Shown: positions 25,640-37,989, counted from the first letter of the stretch. The stretch: 64,000 nucleotides of DNA from Bagarius yarrelli (GCA_005784505.1 VCAZ01000022.1:3737195-3801194); one strand, 5' to 3'. The notes: generated from the letters alone by a model not told the origin. Program-made: numbers and translations.

Positions 25640-25996
25640 GTGTAATGACGAGGATCCATCATGCAGGTAAAAGCTTTATTAAACATGTATGAACAGTTCA
25701 ATATTGTAGTCATCAAACAAGCAAGAGTCGGTACACAATGAATCCACAGTCACATAAGCAAACAAATCCAAAACGTGAGGCAAATAAGCAGAGCCAGAAA
25801 ACAGGAAACGATCAGAAACCAGAAAAGCAGATAGCAGGTGCGAACGCTCGGTATGTCGCATAGCAAACAATACTTCGCAACAAGTTAGGATGAGGCTAAG
25901 CCTAAAATAGCGAGAGGACAGGAAGTGAACCCGGAAGCGCTAATACTCAGGAGACGGCGCCCTCTGGTGGTGGGAGGGCGGAATCGTTACAACAGG
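25640..25996. mobile_element. Non-autonomous repeat ending in GCGCCCTCTGGTGG
   Basis: TGTAATGACGAGGATCCATC starts it; GTAAAAGCTTTATTAAACAT, AAACAGGAAACGATCAGAAA and GGCGCCCTCTGGTGGTGGGA follow, then GTTACAACA. This resembles a fish interspersed repeat bounded by TGTAA...TTACA, possibly LTR-like or DNA-type. No coding sequence. Confidence 0.45.
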
Positions 25997-26519
25997 TCAT
26001 TTAAAAATATATAAAACTGAAATATAGAAAATTCCTTCCTAAATATACACCCTCAAAATTTAATCTTAATTGCAATCAAAACCATGTTTGACTATATTAA
26101 CTGGAAATTTGACCCAAAACGCACATTAAATCAATATGCTTCAAGCCTCTAACATCACTTTTCACCTTTATGGCTCACAAAACAGCATTAACAGACATAC
26201 AAGTATATCTTAAAAGCTACTACTCATAGTAAAAACATATAAAACAATACTGCCATTCACACTACACATAGTTTCTCTCCACTATCCTATCCATGTTTGT
26301 GTTGTCCTGGATAACACATTGGACTTAAGGAGCTTTACAGAGGCAGGCCAGGTCATAGTGTTTAAACAGCCTGAAAAACACACACACTTCATAGAATCCA
26401 AATCTCTTTTGCTATTTTAAGCCAGATTCAAAACCTGTCCAGACGGAAACACGTTTTTGGAGAGGTTTTTTTTTTCGTGATGTAATACCTAAATCATATA
26501 TATATAAAAAAAAAATGAG

Positions 26520-26700
26520 AATGCAGGAGTGAAAGCAGGTTGTTCACGCACCTGCACGCTCTCTTAACACTGCCAAGTCCCCAGTGAGCCTGGCACAAAT
26601 TTGGCTGTGGATGGAAAGAGCCGTCTGTTGTCTCATTACTTAAAGCAGTTTGAAGCGAAGGCTGAACTTTAGCGGAATATCAAAATCACAACTGTTTACA
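26520..26700. promoter_or_regulatory. Candidate conserved non-coding element
   Basis: Repeat-free block of mixed composition (CACGCACCTGCACGCTCTC, CCAGTGAGCCTGGCACAAAT, GGCTGTGGATGGAAAGAGCC) between AT-rich flanks. No open frame and no recognised transposon. Composition is the only evidence. Confidence 0.25.
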
Positions 26701-27360
26701 TACATACTATCTTTTTCTCCGTATGGCATTTCGAGACATTTTAAACAGTTATTTTATTGGTTTTGCCTCAAACAATTTCACGGAAACTAATTCTACAGAT
26801 TTACTCTATGAATACATTTTCTAAACTGTTAATACTGTCATGTCTTTTTTACTGACTTAAGATAAAATTAGAAAGCAAGGTGTGTGAAGGCACTACAAAA
26901 GATCACATGGCCACAGGCGCACAGCCTATGGTAATTACTCCAGACTTAATCAGCTTCCGGAGGACATTGTTCTTTTTAGAAGATAGTTCTTAACACTGAT
27001 TCCTCTTTTACTATCAGTTTGCCTTCTGCCCTGAAGGTTGGAAAATTTACAAGATAACAGCCACAAAGCCTGAAAAAAGAAAACTAGTGTTTACTTAGTG
27101 GACAATGGAATGTATTACAACTAATCGTAAAGTGAATCGGTGTTGACAAGGTGTTTTGTGAAAAGAAAGACATCATCTGCAGACCCCTCCTTGTTCGTCT
27201 TCCTTGTTTTTGTAATGGCATGTGTATTTGAGCTGGTTTAGCCAAGGGCACTGTGGCTGTCATGTTTTTACTGCAAGCCATCTGTTCAGTGATCCTGTGT
27301 TGGTGCCAGAGATGAGAAACAGGAGAACAATCTGCCCAGCAGACTCAGACTCAGACCACA

Positions 27361-27380
27361 AACACACACACACACACACA
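27361..27380. repeat. CA microsatellite
   Basis: About ten AC units. Confidence 0.9.
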
Positions 27381-27897
27381 TGATCACATGCATTACACCC
27401 AGCCATTTCAGCAGAAATATTGTTACTATAACTGTAGCCTACAGCATTAAAGGAGTCAGGTGTTTTTTTTGGCTATTGGCCAGTCACAGACTGTATAACT
27501 TAATTTTATTTTATCTTTAGTACCAGACCGCAAAGGACAAACTTTCTTAAAACATGCTGACTAAATGCATCCAGCCAAATAAACAGTCTGCTAGCTGATC
27601 ACTGTCAAGGCAAATTGTGCAAATGACTAAATACATTATTATCTGTCTGCATCAAATATCTAAAGATAAATTAGAATTATTTTTATGATTTAGAGTAAAC
27701 CATGAGATTACTTGCTATAGTTTTATTAATCTAGATTTTTTGTTCTGATAAAAGGATCATAATTTCCTGTTATTATTTGTAAAGGAACATCGTCGCGATT
27801 TCAGTTAAGTCAAAACCTATATGGGCAAAAACTTGCAAACACCTCATGTATCACATTCTTTAAAACAATTGCCACAAAAATAACAGCACACATTTTT

Positions 27898-28170
27898 ATA
27901 CCAGGTCCTTGGATGTTGAAGCATTGAGCATTGACATCTCATTTAACTGGAACTAAGAGGCTTGAACATTGTTTTAACATGACAATGCGCCTGTGCATAA
28001 AGACCATGAGTTCCTGGTTTGCCAAAGCTGAACTGGAAAACCTTGAGCTCTGATTTTATTCTAACTAAAAACATAATAATGGAATAAACTGGAACATTGA
28101 CTGCACCCCAGACCAACTTACCCTACCCTTGTCACACCCCACAATCTAGTGAAAAGCCTTCTCCCAGAAA
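27898..28170 (+). mobile_element. Decayed Tc1/mariner-like fragment
   Basis: Contains ACATGACAATGCGCCTGTGC and TAAACTGGAACATTGACTGC, then CACCCCAGACC, the same family as at 3.9, 34.2 and 43.6 kb. No open frame remains. Confidence 0.5.
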
Positions 28171-30639
28171 TAAAGCTTGTTATATTAGTAAAGAGAATAA
28201 ACCTAGAATAAAGTGTTTAAAAGCATATATGCTTGCGATAGTAAGGGTCAGGATGACAGTTTGACAGCTGGACAGTTTATACATAAACTGTGTTTTAAGC
28301 ATCTTAGCCATGGTGACTAATAGCATATAGCTATTATTAACCAGTGACCCGTGCTATATGAAGGTAGGCAGGAAAATGAGAGCAACGTTCTGAAACACTG
28401 CAGTAAGCAGAAGGCGGTGAGCATTTTGGTGTCTTCAGGTAACTGCTGAGAAAGTAATGAGATGAGACTGACCCCATAACATTTAAAGAGAGGAACGACC
28501 GTTTAATGCGGATTAATGACAGCCACAAGTTGACACTTGTGTTGTTTTAACACAAGCACATATTTTAAGCTCACACAGTGCCAGCGCACATCCACACGAA
28601 TGGGAGAAACACTATTCTGGATATCTGAATACGAAAGAAAAAATGTATCTGTCTGTCTATCCATTTTTTTCAAGCTGTAGTAGATTAAAGATAAAATATG
28701 AAAACGCAGGTAAATGAATCACATTGTTTAGTCTTAAAGCTGTCAAATCTTAACTCATCTAAGTATAAACACAAAAATATAGACACCCAAACAGGCTACG
28801 ACACATACGGATAAAGATTTACGAGCACACACATCATTATATATACACTAAATCCAGAGCCTTCTTCCGTTAGAACGTCCCTCTGCTTGTGTTTGGATGC
28901 TATTTATGCTATTGTAGTTTTCGTCTATACTGAATAAAACTAATTTTAAGATTCACTTAATAAAATTTGCACAAGCAGATTTTAAGTAAACGTTATTATG
29001 CTAACATTATGTGCGAGTCACCTTTTATTATCATGTTCTACTTAATATTTACTGTAACGCCTATTAAAAAAATCAATTAAAAGTTACCTAATTATATTTA
29101 ATGTATAGATTTAAAATCAGATTTATTTCAAGCAATCAAGTAAAACTTAATTGTTTTATCAATAAAAATGTTGCTTTTATCAAAGCATTAAGTAAATCTT
29201 ATAAATTACTAGTAAGTAGATTTTATTTTTAAATAGATCGATATTTTTTTTTGTTTTAGTTTTACTTAGAAGTTTTACCAAATTTTGATTGGGTGGGCAA
29301 GACAAACGTTTGAGTGGGCTCCGCCCACCCCTGCCCATCCCTAGAGCCGGTCCTGTTTAATAGCATTATAAACAGTTAAACACTATGTGTGTTAACATCC
29401 CATTATAAATATAAATGTATCCTATGTAAATACCAGATGGCATTTGTCGCACAGGTGATCCTATAGTAAATTAACCGTTATTAGACCCTTTTGTTCATGG
29501 TACGTGTAAACTAGCTCTGTACAGGCCTGCTCAACTGAGGGTGCAATATTTAACGTTAGTTAAAAACACACTTTAGCAGGTTATGCTATTAAATTAAACG
29601 GCATTGTATGCCGAGTCACGTAAACAAGAATCCTACAATACACGTAAAGAAATAAACACGACTAATTTTATCACGTCTAAAACAGAAAGCTAAACTTACC
29701 GCGAACGCGACAAACTTTAGTCATGATCTTCTGCAAAGATCCCAACCGTCTCTGTTTCTCTAACTCACATGTGCGATTTCAAAATTTTTATTAAAATTGA
29801 CCTAATATTAAAATATTAATTAGCTAATATTACTAGGTTTAATTATAATTATAATTATAAAACATTAAAATATTTCAAGTAAGCACATAATAATAAAAAA
29901 AGAATAATAAAACTTTTAATTAAGTTTGTTTATTACATCAATCAAATGTGTATGTATGTCAGATTTTACTTGGGAAATTTTAGTTCTTATTAAAATTTAA
30001 TATTAGAATATAAAAATTATGAATGTTAATTTAATAAATAATAATAAATGTACAATGTAGCAGAAGGAACTTAGCAATGACTCACTCATAACACAGAAGT
30101 TCTGTGATTATTTATTACTAAAAACACACGCTACTCTTTACACAGCAAAGAGATGAGCACAGCTTGTGTGCAGGACCTAAAAGAAACCAGCTGGCTTAAA
30201 AAAACTGGGTCAATATGGAAAAGGTTAACCAGTTAAATATTCAATCCCATATAACATAACATTTTTTAATTGGCTATCTTTACTTTATTAAATCGGGAAC
30301 TACAAAATAATAATTATTATTCAGTAATTAACACTAATTTTTATAATTACAGAAGAATGTTATTATGACTTTTACCGGTATGTGACATCATGCTCTTGCA
30401 AACAGGAACAACTATTTTCAAAAGTGTTATTTAAACATGAGTGGTACAGAGTAAAGTGTTCGTATGGGCCATAAGCAACTCAACGGAACGCATACTCATA
30501 GAGCGGAATATTGAGGGGAACCTCCAGTTTGGGAACCGCTAAATTAGTAGTTTAAAGATATTTTTATAGCCTTATTTTGTTTTGCAAGCTTTTTATCATG
30601 ACCACTCACTATATAAAGCTTCGAGGATGAATAGGGACT
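28171..30639. other. AT-rich intergenic DNA
   Basis: GTGGGCTCCGCCCACCCCTG (29312-29331) and CCCTAGAGCCGGTCCTG suggest the end of a decayed repeat. 29050-30060 is very AT-rich. No gene seen. Confidence 0.55.
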
Positions 30640-30915
30640 CCAATTGACCCAAGGCTACAGTTTACATTACATTTGATCACTATAACCATAATTAGGTGAC
30701 ATCCAGATGAGGATGGGTTCCCTACCTAGTCGGGTTCCTCTCATAGTTTCTTCCTACTTCATCTCAGGGAGTTTTTCCTTGCCACAGGTGCCACCTGCTT
30801 TTTAATTAGGAACAAACTTACAACTTTTTTACTGTTAATGCATTCTGTATAAAGCTGCTTGGAGATAATGTCTACTGTTAAAAGCTCTACAAATCAAGTT
30901 GAATTAAATAAAAAA
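30640..30915. mobile_element. Teleost interspersed repeat, 3' end type
   Basis: GATGAGGATGGGTTCCCTAC, GGTTCCTCTCATAGTTTCTT, TCTCAGGGAGTTTTTCCTTG, CCACAGGTGCC and AAGCTGCTTGGAGATAATGT to AAGTTGAATTAAAT closely resemble a repeat common across fish genomes. Class not certain; no coding part. Confidence 0.6.
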
Positions 30916-31112
30916 AATAAAAACTCCGGCTCTCTTTTTCCAAATCCAAATATGCTGATAAGCTTACTAAAGTCTAATGTATATACAGAATTAATGGAGG
31001 AGCTATGAAGTATTCTATAGGTATTCTATAAAGGTTTAACTTTTATGTAGTGGTCAGATAGGAAGACAAAATAAGATTCGAAAAAATTATACTACCAATT
31101 TGGGAAACTAAA

Positions 31113-31172
<60 letters not shown>

Positions 31173-32857
31173 TTAAGGAAATATCAAGACCTGGTCCGAA
31201 AAATTTAAAACAATTAAAAACTGAAACTGTGTCACAGCCCATGCTTAAGAGAACTATTACCCCTACAGTGTTTTTGGCCTATATTTCGGACACCTGAACC
31301 AGTTACATCTGGTTTAATAGTTTTTATCCCTTTCCTCATGTAGTGTTTAGAGATTTTTACAGCTCAGAAAAAAAAAAAAACTTAACAGGTGACCCAAAAC
31401 TCTTTTTTTTTTTTACATTTACATTTTTTAATTCCCCTTTTTTATGGCATTTTTAATGTGCTTGCCCTCATTCTGCGGCTGATAGCAAATTACCATCCAA
31501 CTACTGTAAAGTCAGCAAAGCCAGCTTCCTCTCCAGGCTGTTAGAAAAAGTCGATTTTGGCCTTTAATACCAATAACTGCAGATAAAGTTATTTTCTCTT
31601 TGTTTTGTGTTCTCTTTTTCCACCATACTTTCCTAATGTCTTCACAGGCTTTGATTTATATGGTGCTTTGCAAATAGGCGAGTGAGAGAAAAAAAAAACT
31701 GCACCTTAAATAAAAAAACAAATATCTGAGTAACAGCTCTGATTGATATTTCCACCGGGGGCCTGAAAGAAGAGGATAGAAGAATTTCTGTACGCTTGCT
31801 AAAAAGCAATATTACTTTGAAGAGTGTCTATCATACATCTTATCCTGTGGTGTGGAAATAGAACTTGGTGGAAAGGCTATGCTTTTTTGTATTGATTTAC
31901 TAAAAATGTTTTTAGTGCATTATTCAGAAAGACTTTTTTTTTTTACTCTTGTACAAACAAACAGACAAATGAAAAGCTTTTATGTCATGCTAAAAGCCCA
32001 CAAGTCCAGAAAAAAAAATTGTTCTTAAAGGCAAAAGCAAACACAACAAAATGTTTGTATTTTTAATTAATTTTGTGTTTATGTGTTATGTGTAATTATG
32101 TGTTTTTTTTTCTTTTTTCGTAGGCACAAACATAAAAATGTATTTTAAACTTAGTATTCTTCAATTAAAATAAAATCTACGCTACCATATACCTTCCCAT
32201 CCTCCACTTTACATAACCCCTTCTAACAGTAGGATTTCTGTCTGAAATCGTATCTACAGTGTATATATATTTTCACACAAACACAATATCGATTAATCTG
32301 CCTGCATCCTGGGAACTCACCCTGGCGGGGATGTCAGACCTTCACAGTGCACCATGCACACCCCTGCATCACATGAGTCCTTCTAATATAGCAGCAGTGC
32401 AGAATTACAGGCCTAACAGACTCCAGAGATTCGAAACACACACACACACACACCTATATTGAAAAACAGCTTTGTTTCTCACTTTGACATGAAGGCATGT
32501 TGTTATTGAAGGTCTGTATCGTTGTTACAGATCCACAGAAAAACAAAAAGTAAATTTATACCAGACAGGAAATCGACAGTACCTCAAATAAACACCATTA
32601 ATTTACAATAATGGTGAGCACAAAAGCATCTTGAAGTGGAAAAACATGTCCAACCTTGCATATAGTCTACAGCAGCAGAAAGCCACTGTAAGTATGTGAT
32701 TATTCAATGTTCTATTACAGATTTAGTCCCTATCATATTTCTTCAAACTTCTGAAGATGCTTTTTACTAGATTATAGGAATTTGCTTCTATAGCCACGAA
32801 ATGATCAGTGAGATCAGGCACTAATGTTAAGTCTGGGATGCAGTCAGTGTTTTGATT
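30916..32857. other. Intergenic with TA and T-run low-complexity DNA
   Basis: TA tract at 31116-31170, several poly-T/poly-A runs and a CA tract near 32435-32453. No gene seen. Confidence 0.6.
31116..31170. repeat. TA microsatellite
   Basis: About 27 TA units with one phase break. Confidence 0.95.
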
Positions 32858-32980
32858 TATCCCAATGGTTTTTAGTGCGGTTGAGGTTAGAGCTCTGTAC
32901 AAAACACTTGGATGGTTCTTTTACTTTAACTATAAGACGCTGTGCCATTATTTACAGGGGCTTTGTGCACTGGGGCATCG
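32858..32980 (-). mobile_element. Decayed Tc1/mariner-like fragment interrupted by a SINE
   Basis: GCGGTTGAGGTTAGAGCTCT and CTTTGTGCACTGGGGCATCG match the minus strand of the family seen at 4.2 kb. A tRNA-type SINE begins directly downstream at about 32984. Confidence 0.5.
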
Positions 32981-32983
32981 TTA

Positions 32984-33076
32984 GGAGAAGTGGTAGCGCA
33001 GTGGTTAAGGTGTTGGACTTCTAATTGGAAGACCAGGGTTCGATTCCCAGCATCGCCAAGCTTCCACTGCTGAGTA
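32984..33076 (+). mobile_element. tRNA-derived SINE head, truncated
   Basis: AGTGGTAGCGCAGTGGTTAA, GGTGTTGGACTTCTAATTGG and GGGTTCGATTCCCAGC form a well preserved tRNA-like head with A and B boxes. The copy stops after CTTCCACTGCTGAG. It lies within or next to a Tc1-like fragment. Confidence 0.75.
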
Positions 33077-33379
33077 CAGAATGATTACAAATAATCCTGA
33101 TAGTTTGGAATGTAAAAAAAATGAGCATTTTCGTTATTAATATTAACCAATGGCCAATGAATAAGTTAAAGTGTTAAGGGCTTTTACATCATGGGATTTG
33201 CAGAGAAAAAAGTAGCAGGACGTTTAATCCGTAGAGGTCAGGCTAAATATGATTGTGATGCAAACCATTAGTGCAGAGGGAGGGTATTTCTGGAGCTTAT
33301 TTAAGAGTGCCTGGGGCAGTTTAAATCAGGCAAAATCCATTAAACTAAAAATAAAGGACCTCATTCTACAAATACAGCA

Positions 33380-33411
<32 letters not shown>

Positions 33412-33427
33412 TATCTATATATATATA
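33380..33427. repeat. TA microsatellite, interrupted
   Basis: TA units with breaks at AATA and ATCT. Confidence 0.9.
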
Positions 33428-33878
33428 AGCAGTGGAAATATGCCCTATTTCATATAATGGCTGGAATAAAGAATAATTATTAGATTTAGAATATATTAAA
33501 GAAGGTCTTTAGCTAATTAGGGTTAACATTAATTAGAGTAAATTTGCCAACACAGACTGTGTAAGTATTGAATTACAATCCTCAAAGTTGCATACAATCG
33601 ATGATAAACATTCTGGGTTTAAATTAAAAAAAAAAAAAATGTGAGGTGGGTTCGAACCTTAGGTATGCCCAGCAAAAGCTCCACCATTGGACCACTGCTT
33701 AGACAAATGTTTTACATCCTGGGAACAATAAGCTAACATATGCATATAAGAATCACTTTCCTCTGTGTGAATGGTGAAAATGTTTATTCAACTTTTCAGA
33801 GATTATCTACTCTTCCCCAATGGATGACCTCTGACCTACTTGATGAAGCATCTGAATTTGGGTTTGTCTTTTTTCTGA

Positions 33879-33980
33879 ACATTGAATTTGATGTTCTGAA
33901 TTCTATTGTTTGAATCTTTAACATTGAATTTGATGTTCTGAATTCTATTGTTTGAATCTTTAACACTGAATTTGATGCTA
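33879..33980 (+). repeat. Tandem repeat, 42-bp unit, two and a third copies
   Basis: Units start at 33879, 33921 and 33963 (ACATTGAATTTGATGTTCTG; the third has ACACTG and breaks off after GAATTTGATG). The first two are essentially identical. Because 42 is a multiple of three, the minus strand gives a repeated 14-residue frame (IEFRTSNSMLKIQT), which I regard as non-coding. Confidence 0.95.
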
Positions 33981-34199
33981 CAAACTTCTTCATCTTGAAA
34001 CCTTAAAATTTGATGAAATCAAAATGTTGATGAAGTCAACAAAAAATTTGTTGACTAAAAAAAGAACAATTATGTTCATTTTAAATGTTTAAATGTTAAA
34101 TTACACTTGTCAATATGTCGAATTGTCACCATTCAAATTCAACTGCAGATATGTGGTTCCTCTTCAAAATTTAAATACACATCAACACAAATTCGAAAT

Positions 34200-34475
34200 C
34201 TTATAGTTGTCTAGAATGGCTTTGTATGTTGTGGCATTACATTATACCTTTAGTAGAACTAACAGACTCAAACACTGTTCCAGCATGACTATGCCCCTGA
34301 GCACAATGCCCCTGTGTTCCATTAAGACATAGCGTTTTATGTTTAAAGTGGAAAAAACTTGAGTGTTCTGCACAAAGCCCTGACCTTAACACCACTGAAC
34401 ACCTTTGGGATGAACTGAAACACAGACTGCACCACAGACATCCTTACCTGACGTTAGAGCCTGATGTCACTAATA
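34200..34475 (+). mobile_element. Decayed Tc1/mariner-like fragment
   Basis: CACAAAGCCCTGACCTTAAC and GAACACCTTTGGGATGAACT keep the reading PDLNTTEHLWDELKHRL, a transposase C-terminal motif with the third acidic residue (E of TEHLW). Upstream TGTTCCAGCATGACTATGCC is also family sequence. The element is truncated. Confidence 0.65.
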
Positions 34476-34550
34476 TTACAGTAAAACTGATACATTTAAT
34501 CATGTGGAAAGTGTAGCATTGAAATGCCAAAGATAAATTATTTCATTTTT

Positions 34551-34690
34551 TTATACAACTGAGGAATTTGGGGGTAAAGAGCCTTGCTCAGGGGCCCAGC
34601 AGTAGCAAGTTGGTGGTGCTGGGAATGAAACCCCTGATCTTTCAATTAGCAATCCCACACCCACTGCGCTACCACTTCCCTTCCCTTTCC
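34551..34690 (-). mobile_element. tRNA-derived SINE, minus strand, tail lost
   Basis: ATACAACTGAGGAATTTGGG, GCCTTGCTCAGGGGCCCAGC, TGGTGGTGCTGGGAATGAAA and CACTGCGCTACCACTTCCC. A second copy of the last 25-30 nt of the head lies at 34786-34815, on the other side of a duplicated segment. Confidence 0.75.
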
Positions 34691-34815
34691 AAATGATGTT
34701 CACAATATAGACTCCTCTACAGTTAAATGCTATCTCTTTTTTTTTTTTTTTTTTTTTTGTAGGGATGACTTTTTTTTTTTTACACCAATCCCACGGCGGC
34801 GCTACCACTTCCCTT
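34684..34815 (+). repeat. Duplicate of the single-copy segment at 36.15 kb inside a split SINE head
   Basis: CCAAATGATGTTCACAATAT to GTAGGGATGACTTTTTTTT repeats 36156-36247 (CCAAATGACGTTCACAATAT ... GTAGGGATGACTTTTTTT), minus about 12-15 nt and with an enlarged T run. It is flanked on both sides by the SINE head sequence GCGCTACCACTTCCCTT (34665-34683 and 34799-34815). Confidence 0.85.
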
Positions 34816-36149
34816 TTTTTAGTTGTAGAATTTCATTTACAAATGTATTTCTCTTTGTACGCATTTGAACACTTGCAATCAACTACTATATCTGTTAAAA
34901 CGGTTTAAACACACTAATGCACACAAATAAACAGTGCACAAAGAATAATAATACATAATAATATGTATTAGTATACAGTAATATAATACATATTATGTAT
35001 GCTATTATTATAATACATATTATATAATTATAATACATATTGTGTATCCACACATTGTTAGACCTCCACTAGAAATATTTGTGCTATTTCTGTCTACTGT
35101 TTCCTGGCCTATTTTTGAGCCATGTCGAGGTCTCACTGGCAGGGAACCTGTCAAAATTCCAAAAGCATGAGAGCAGATACAAGTTTGAGTTCTTGGCTTT
35201 TGAACCATACAAGTAAGGTAAGAACTCTTGTGCAAAACTTTCTGGAAAAAAAAGCGCTTTCTTATCCTTATCCTTGGCACAACGTAGTTAAAATCTAATA
35301 GAAATCTTTAATTTTTCACTTTATATTCTTGCTATAATGAGGACGTATCAGTGAACATCTGCCTTAAGCTACTCATATATGGAAGCAGAATGAAACAGAA
35401 CAGTTTTTTTCTGCATCCTTTTCATCTCACCCACTAAACCTTTTTTTTATTCTAGGCAAAAATCTTAAGGAAAAAGTTAAAAAGTCATGTTAAAAAAATG
35501 TATTTCAACTTATGCAAATATGCAAATAAGGAAAATCACAGCACACAGTAGTGTAGAATATGACTACGGATGTCTTTAAATAGTATGATCCGATACATAA
35601 AGATCTATCTTCTAGACCTTAAACACAGAAAATTCTTTCGGAGAATTAAGAAAGGGCTTTTTGGCTAATTAAGACTATACTGTAATTAACCGGATAGAAT
35701 GAATCATAAAATATTTCAGCTTTAACTAATTACAATTACTAATAATATTTAAAATATATACATAAGTAATAATGTTAATGTTTTTCGGTACCTGTCAAGA
35801 CGAGTAGCAATTTGAGTTTAATCAACTAAGGGACACAGAATTAAACATCAAACTGGCAGCATACATGTGTAAATCACTTTAGTTTGCGCCGATGAATAAA
35901 TCAGACTGCCTGTAGCATAATACCAAATGAAGATCTAAGCAAACGTTTGTTTAGCTGTTAACAATCAACCGTTATTGCTTAAATCTGTGCCAAGTAAAGA
36001 AGATCTGGGACGACTAGCTGTCAGTACAAGCTCACATACTACTTATTAAACCAGCAATAAGTCATAACCTGCTAGTAATATTTTGTCACATCTCAGCCTA
36101 TGACCCGTGTGGGTAAACTGTATCTTTTTATGCGGATCAGATAAACGTT
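34816..36149. other. AT-rich intergenic DNA
   Basis: ATA/TAATA-rich stretch at 34945-35045. Nothing else recognised. Confidence 0.6.
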
Positions 36150-36250
36150 GGCTTTTCCAAATGACGTTCACAATATAGACTCAATTTTTAAGCAATCTAC
36201 GGTTAAATACTATCTCTTTTGTTTGTAGGGATGACTTTTTTTACACCCCT
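36150..36250 (+). repeat. Source-like copy of the duplicated 95-bp segment
   Basis: The longer copy, without SINE flanks, so probably the original place. It contains TCAATTTTTAAGCAATCTAC, partly missing in the 34.7 kb copy. Confidence 0.8.
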
Positions 36251-37065
36251 AAACATGACGCAGAACAAAATGAACGCTGATTGGTTGCTGTAAATTGCAG
36301 TCAGATACCCTGTTGGCCAAGATTTGATTACTTGAGACCTTTTTTTTAGGTTAAATTAACAATGATTTCACTGGGAAACATAGAAAGGAGAAGCTCAGTG
36401 AGACGGGTTAGGCATATAATTAATTAAAGATAAGCATGGTATTTTATTTTCAGTTACATTATAATCAGCCTTGATATTTTCAATACTTTAAATGATATAA
36501 ATAAACTTATTTTTAGATCTATTCTCTCCATCAGACAATGATTTATCAGAAAGATTTAACTTTGGTACGATATAATTTTACCGTGGCACCAGTAAAAGGG
36601 TCTAGAGACATTCCTGGTCAATGGAGTTACAGATACTAAAGCCAAAATGAGCATTAGAACTTCTGACGCTGTTTTTTTAATGTTTCTGTGGTTTAAAAGG
36701 TGCCCATAAAGACATGCATCTTTTTTATAGACCTGAGCTGCTTGGCTTATTCGCTATAATATCAGCTATTTGGGTTGCAAAGCAGATTTTGTCTCACTTA
36801 ACACCAAAATTCCGTTGCTCCTAATGGTTATTTTTCTGGTTAGCATTTATTGCACCATCAATCACTTCGCTGTGCCACTAACGATACCACTTCTTATCCT
36901 GAGTTTTATATTTTAATAAAACTTTTATATAGTTACTTGTGTTGTAAGAAAAGGCTGTGGTTCCACTTCTGGATGTTTTATTCACAAAGCCCAAACTTCT
37001 ATCACTAATCATAAAATAGACCCAAAATAGCTGTCATTTTCTGTCATTTATTTAATAGCACAACA

Positions 37066-37235
37066 ACCGTTCAGCCATAACATTAGGGCAGCTTACTATT
37101 TTGTAGGTCCCACTCGTGTCAACAAAACAGCTCGACATCAACACTAACACAAGCATGGTTTTTACAACACCTCTGTAGATGTGCTGTGTTATCTAGTACC
37201 AAGATTTTATTGTGATATTATTTAAAGACTCCTGT
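37066..37235 (-). mobile_element. Tc1-like element end, minus strand
   Basis: TTCAGCCATAACATTAGGGC resembles the terminal sequence of a fish Tc1-like family, and GATGTGCTGTGTTATCTAGT matches its transposase C-terminal part read on the minus strand. Only this end is present. Confidence 0.6.
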
Positions 37236-37307
37236 ACCTGTCCCTGTACTTTGTGGGGTGGGGAACTCTGACTTAGATCCTGACTCCAGTCCTGCAGATG
37301 CATAATT

Positions 37308-37666
37308 ATTTATTCATTTATTTATCTTCTATACCTGCTTATTCCCTAATTCGGGGTCAGGGGGATCTGCCTATTTCAGCCGTCTCTAAAAGAGCAAAAG
37401 GCAGGAGGGGTACACCATGGACAGGTCATCAGTCCATCACATGAACACACACACACTTACACTCATTTCCATGGGCAATTTAGAATCACTAATCAACCTA
37501 ACATACATGTTTTTGGACTGTAGGAGGAAACTGGAGAATCCGGAGTAAACCCATGCAAGCACACTGGGAGAACATGCAATCTCCACACAGAAAGACCCCT
37601 ACCTGGGAATCGAACCCGGGACATTCTTGCTGTGAGGCAACAGTGCTACTTAGCTACGATGCTGCG
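37308..37666 (-). mobile_element. V-SINE, minus strand, nearly full length
   Basis: ATTC-type tail, CTAATTCGGGGTCAGGGGGA, GGACTGTAGGAGGAAACTGG, GGGAATCGAACCCGGGACAT and GAGGCAACAGTGCTACTTAG are in canonical order. Confidence 0.85.
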
Positions 37667-37989
37667 ATTTAACACAAATACAATTTAAAGAATTTTCTAA
37701 ATATGACGATAAACTAGATTATATGCAGTCCCGACAGGCTATAAGTAACTAAATACACTTTAAAAGTAGGATATCTCTATTGATGTCCAGCAAAGACAAT
37801 GACTAAGACAGAAGGAAAAGGGAATATTCGATTACAACATCTAAAATCCTTGCCTGGGTGGAAACTCAAACTATTATTGCCAAAGAATTATGGATAGATA
37901 ATAGTCTGTGTGACGCACAAGTGTACACATCGTTGTCCCAAACTGTCACATAGACTATTTTCACTACCTTTCAGCGTGTGTGTGAGTTG

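Noticed and set aside
33640..33715. tRNA-like text with GGGTTCGAACCTTA
   Set aside because: A B-box-like word without a matching A box or cloverleaf; most likely a decayed SINE head.
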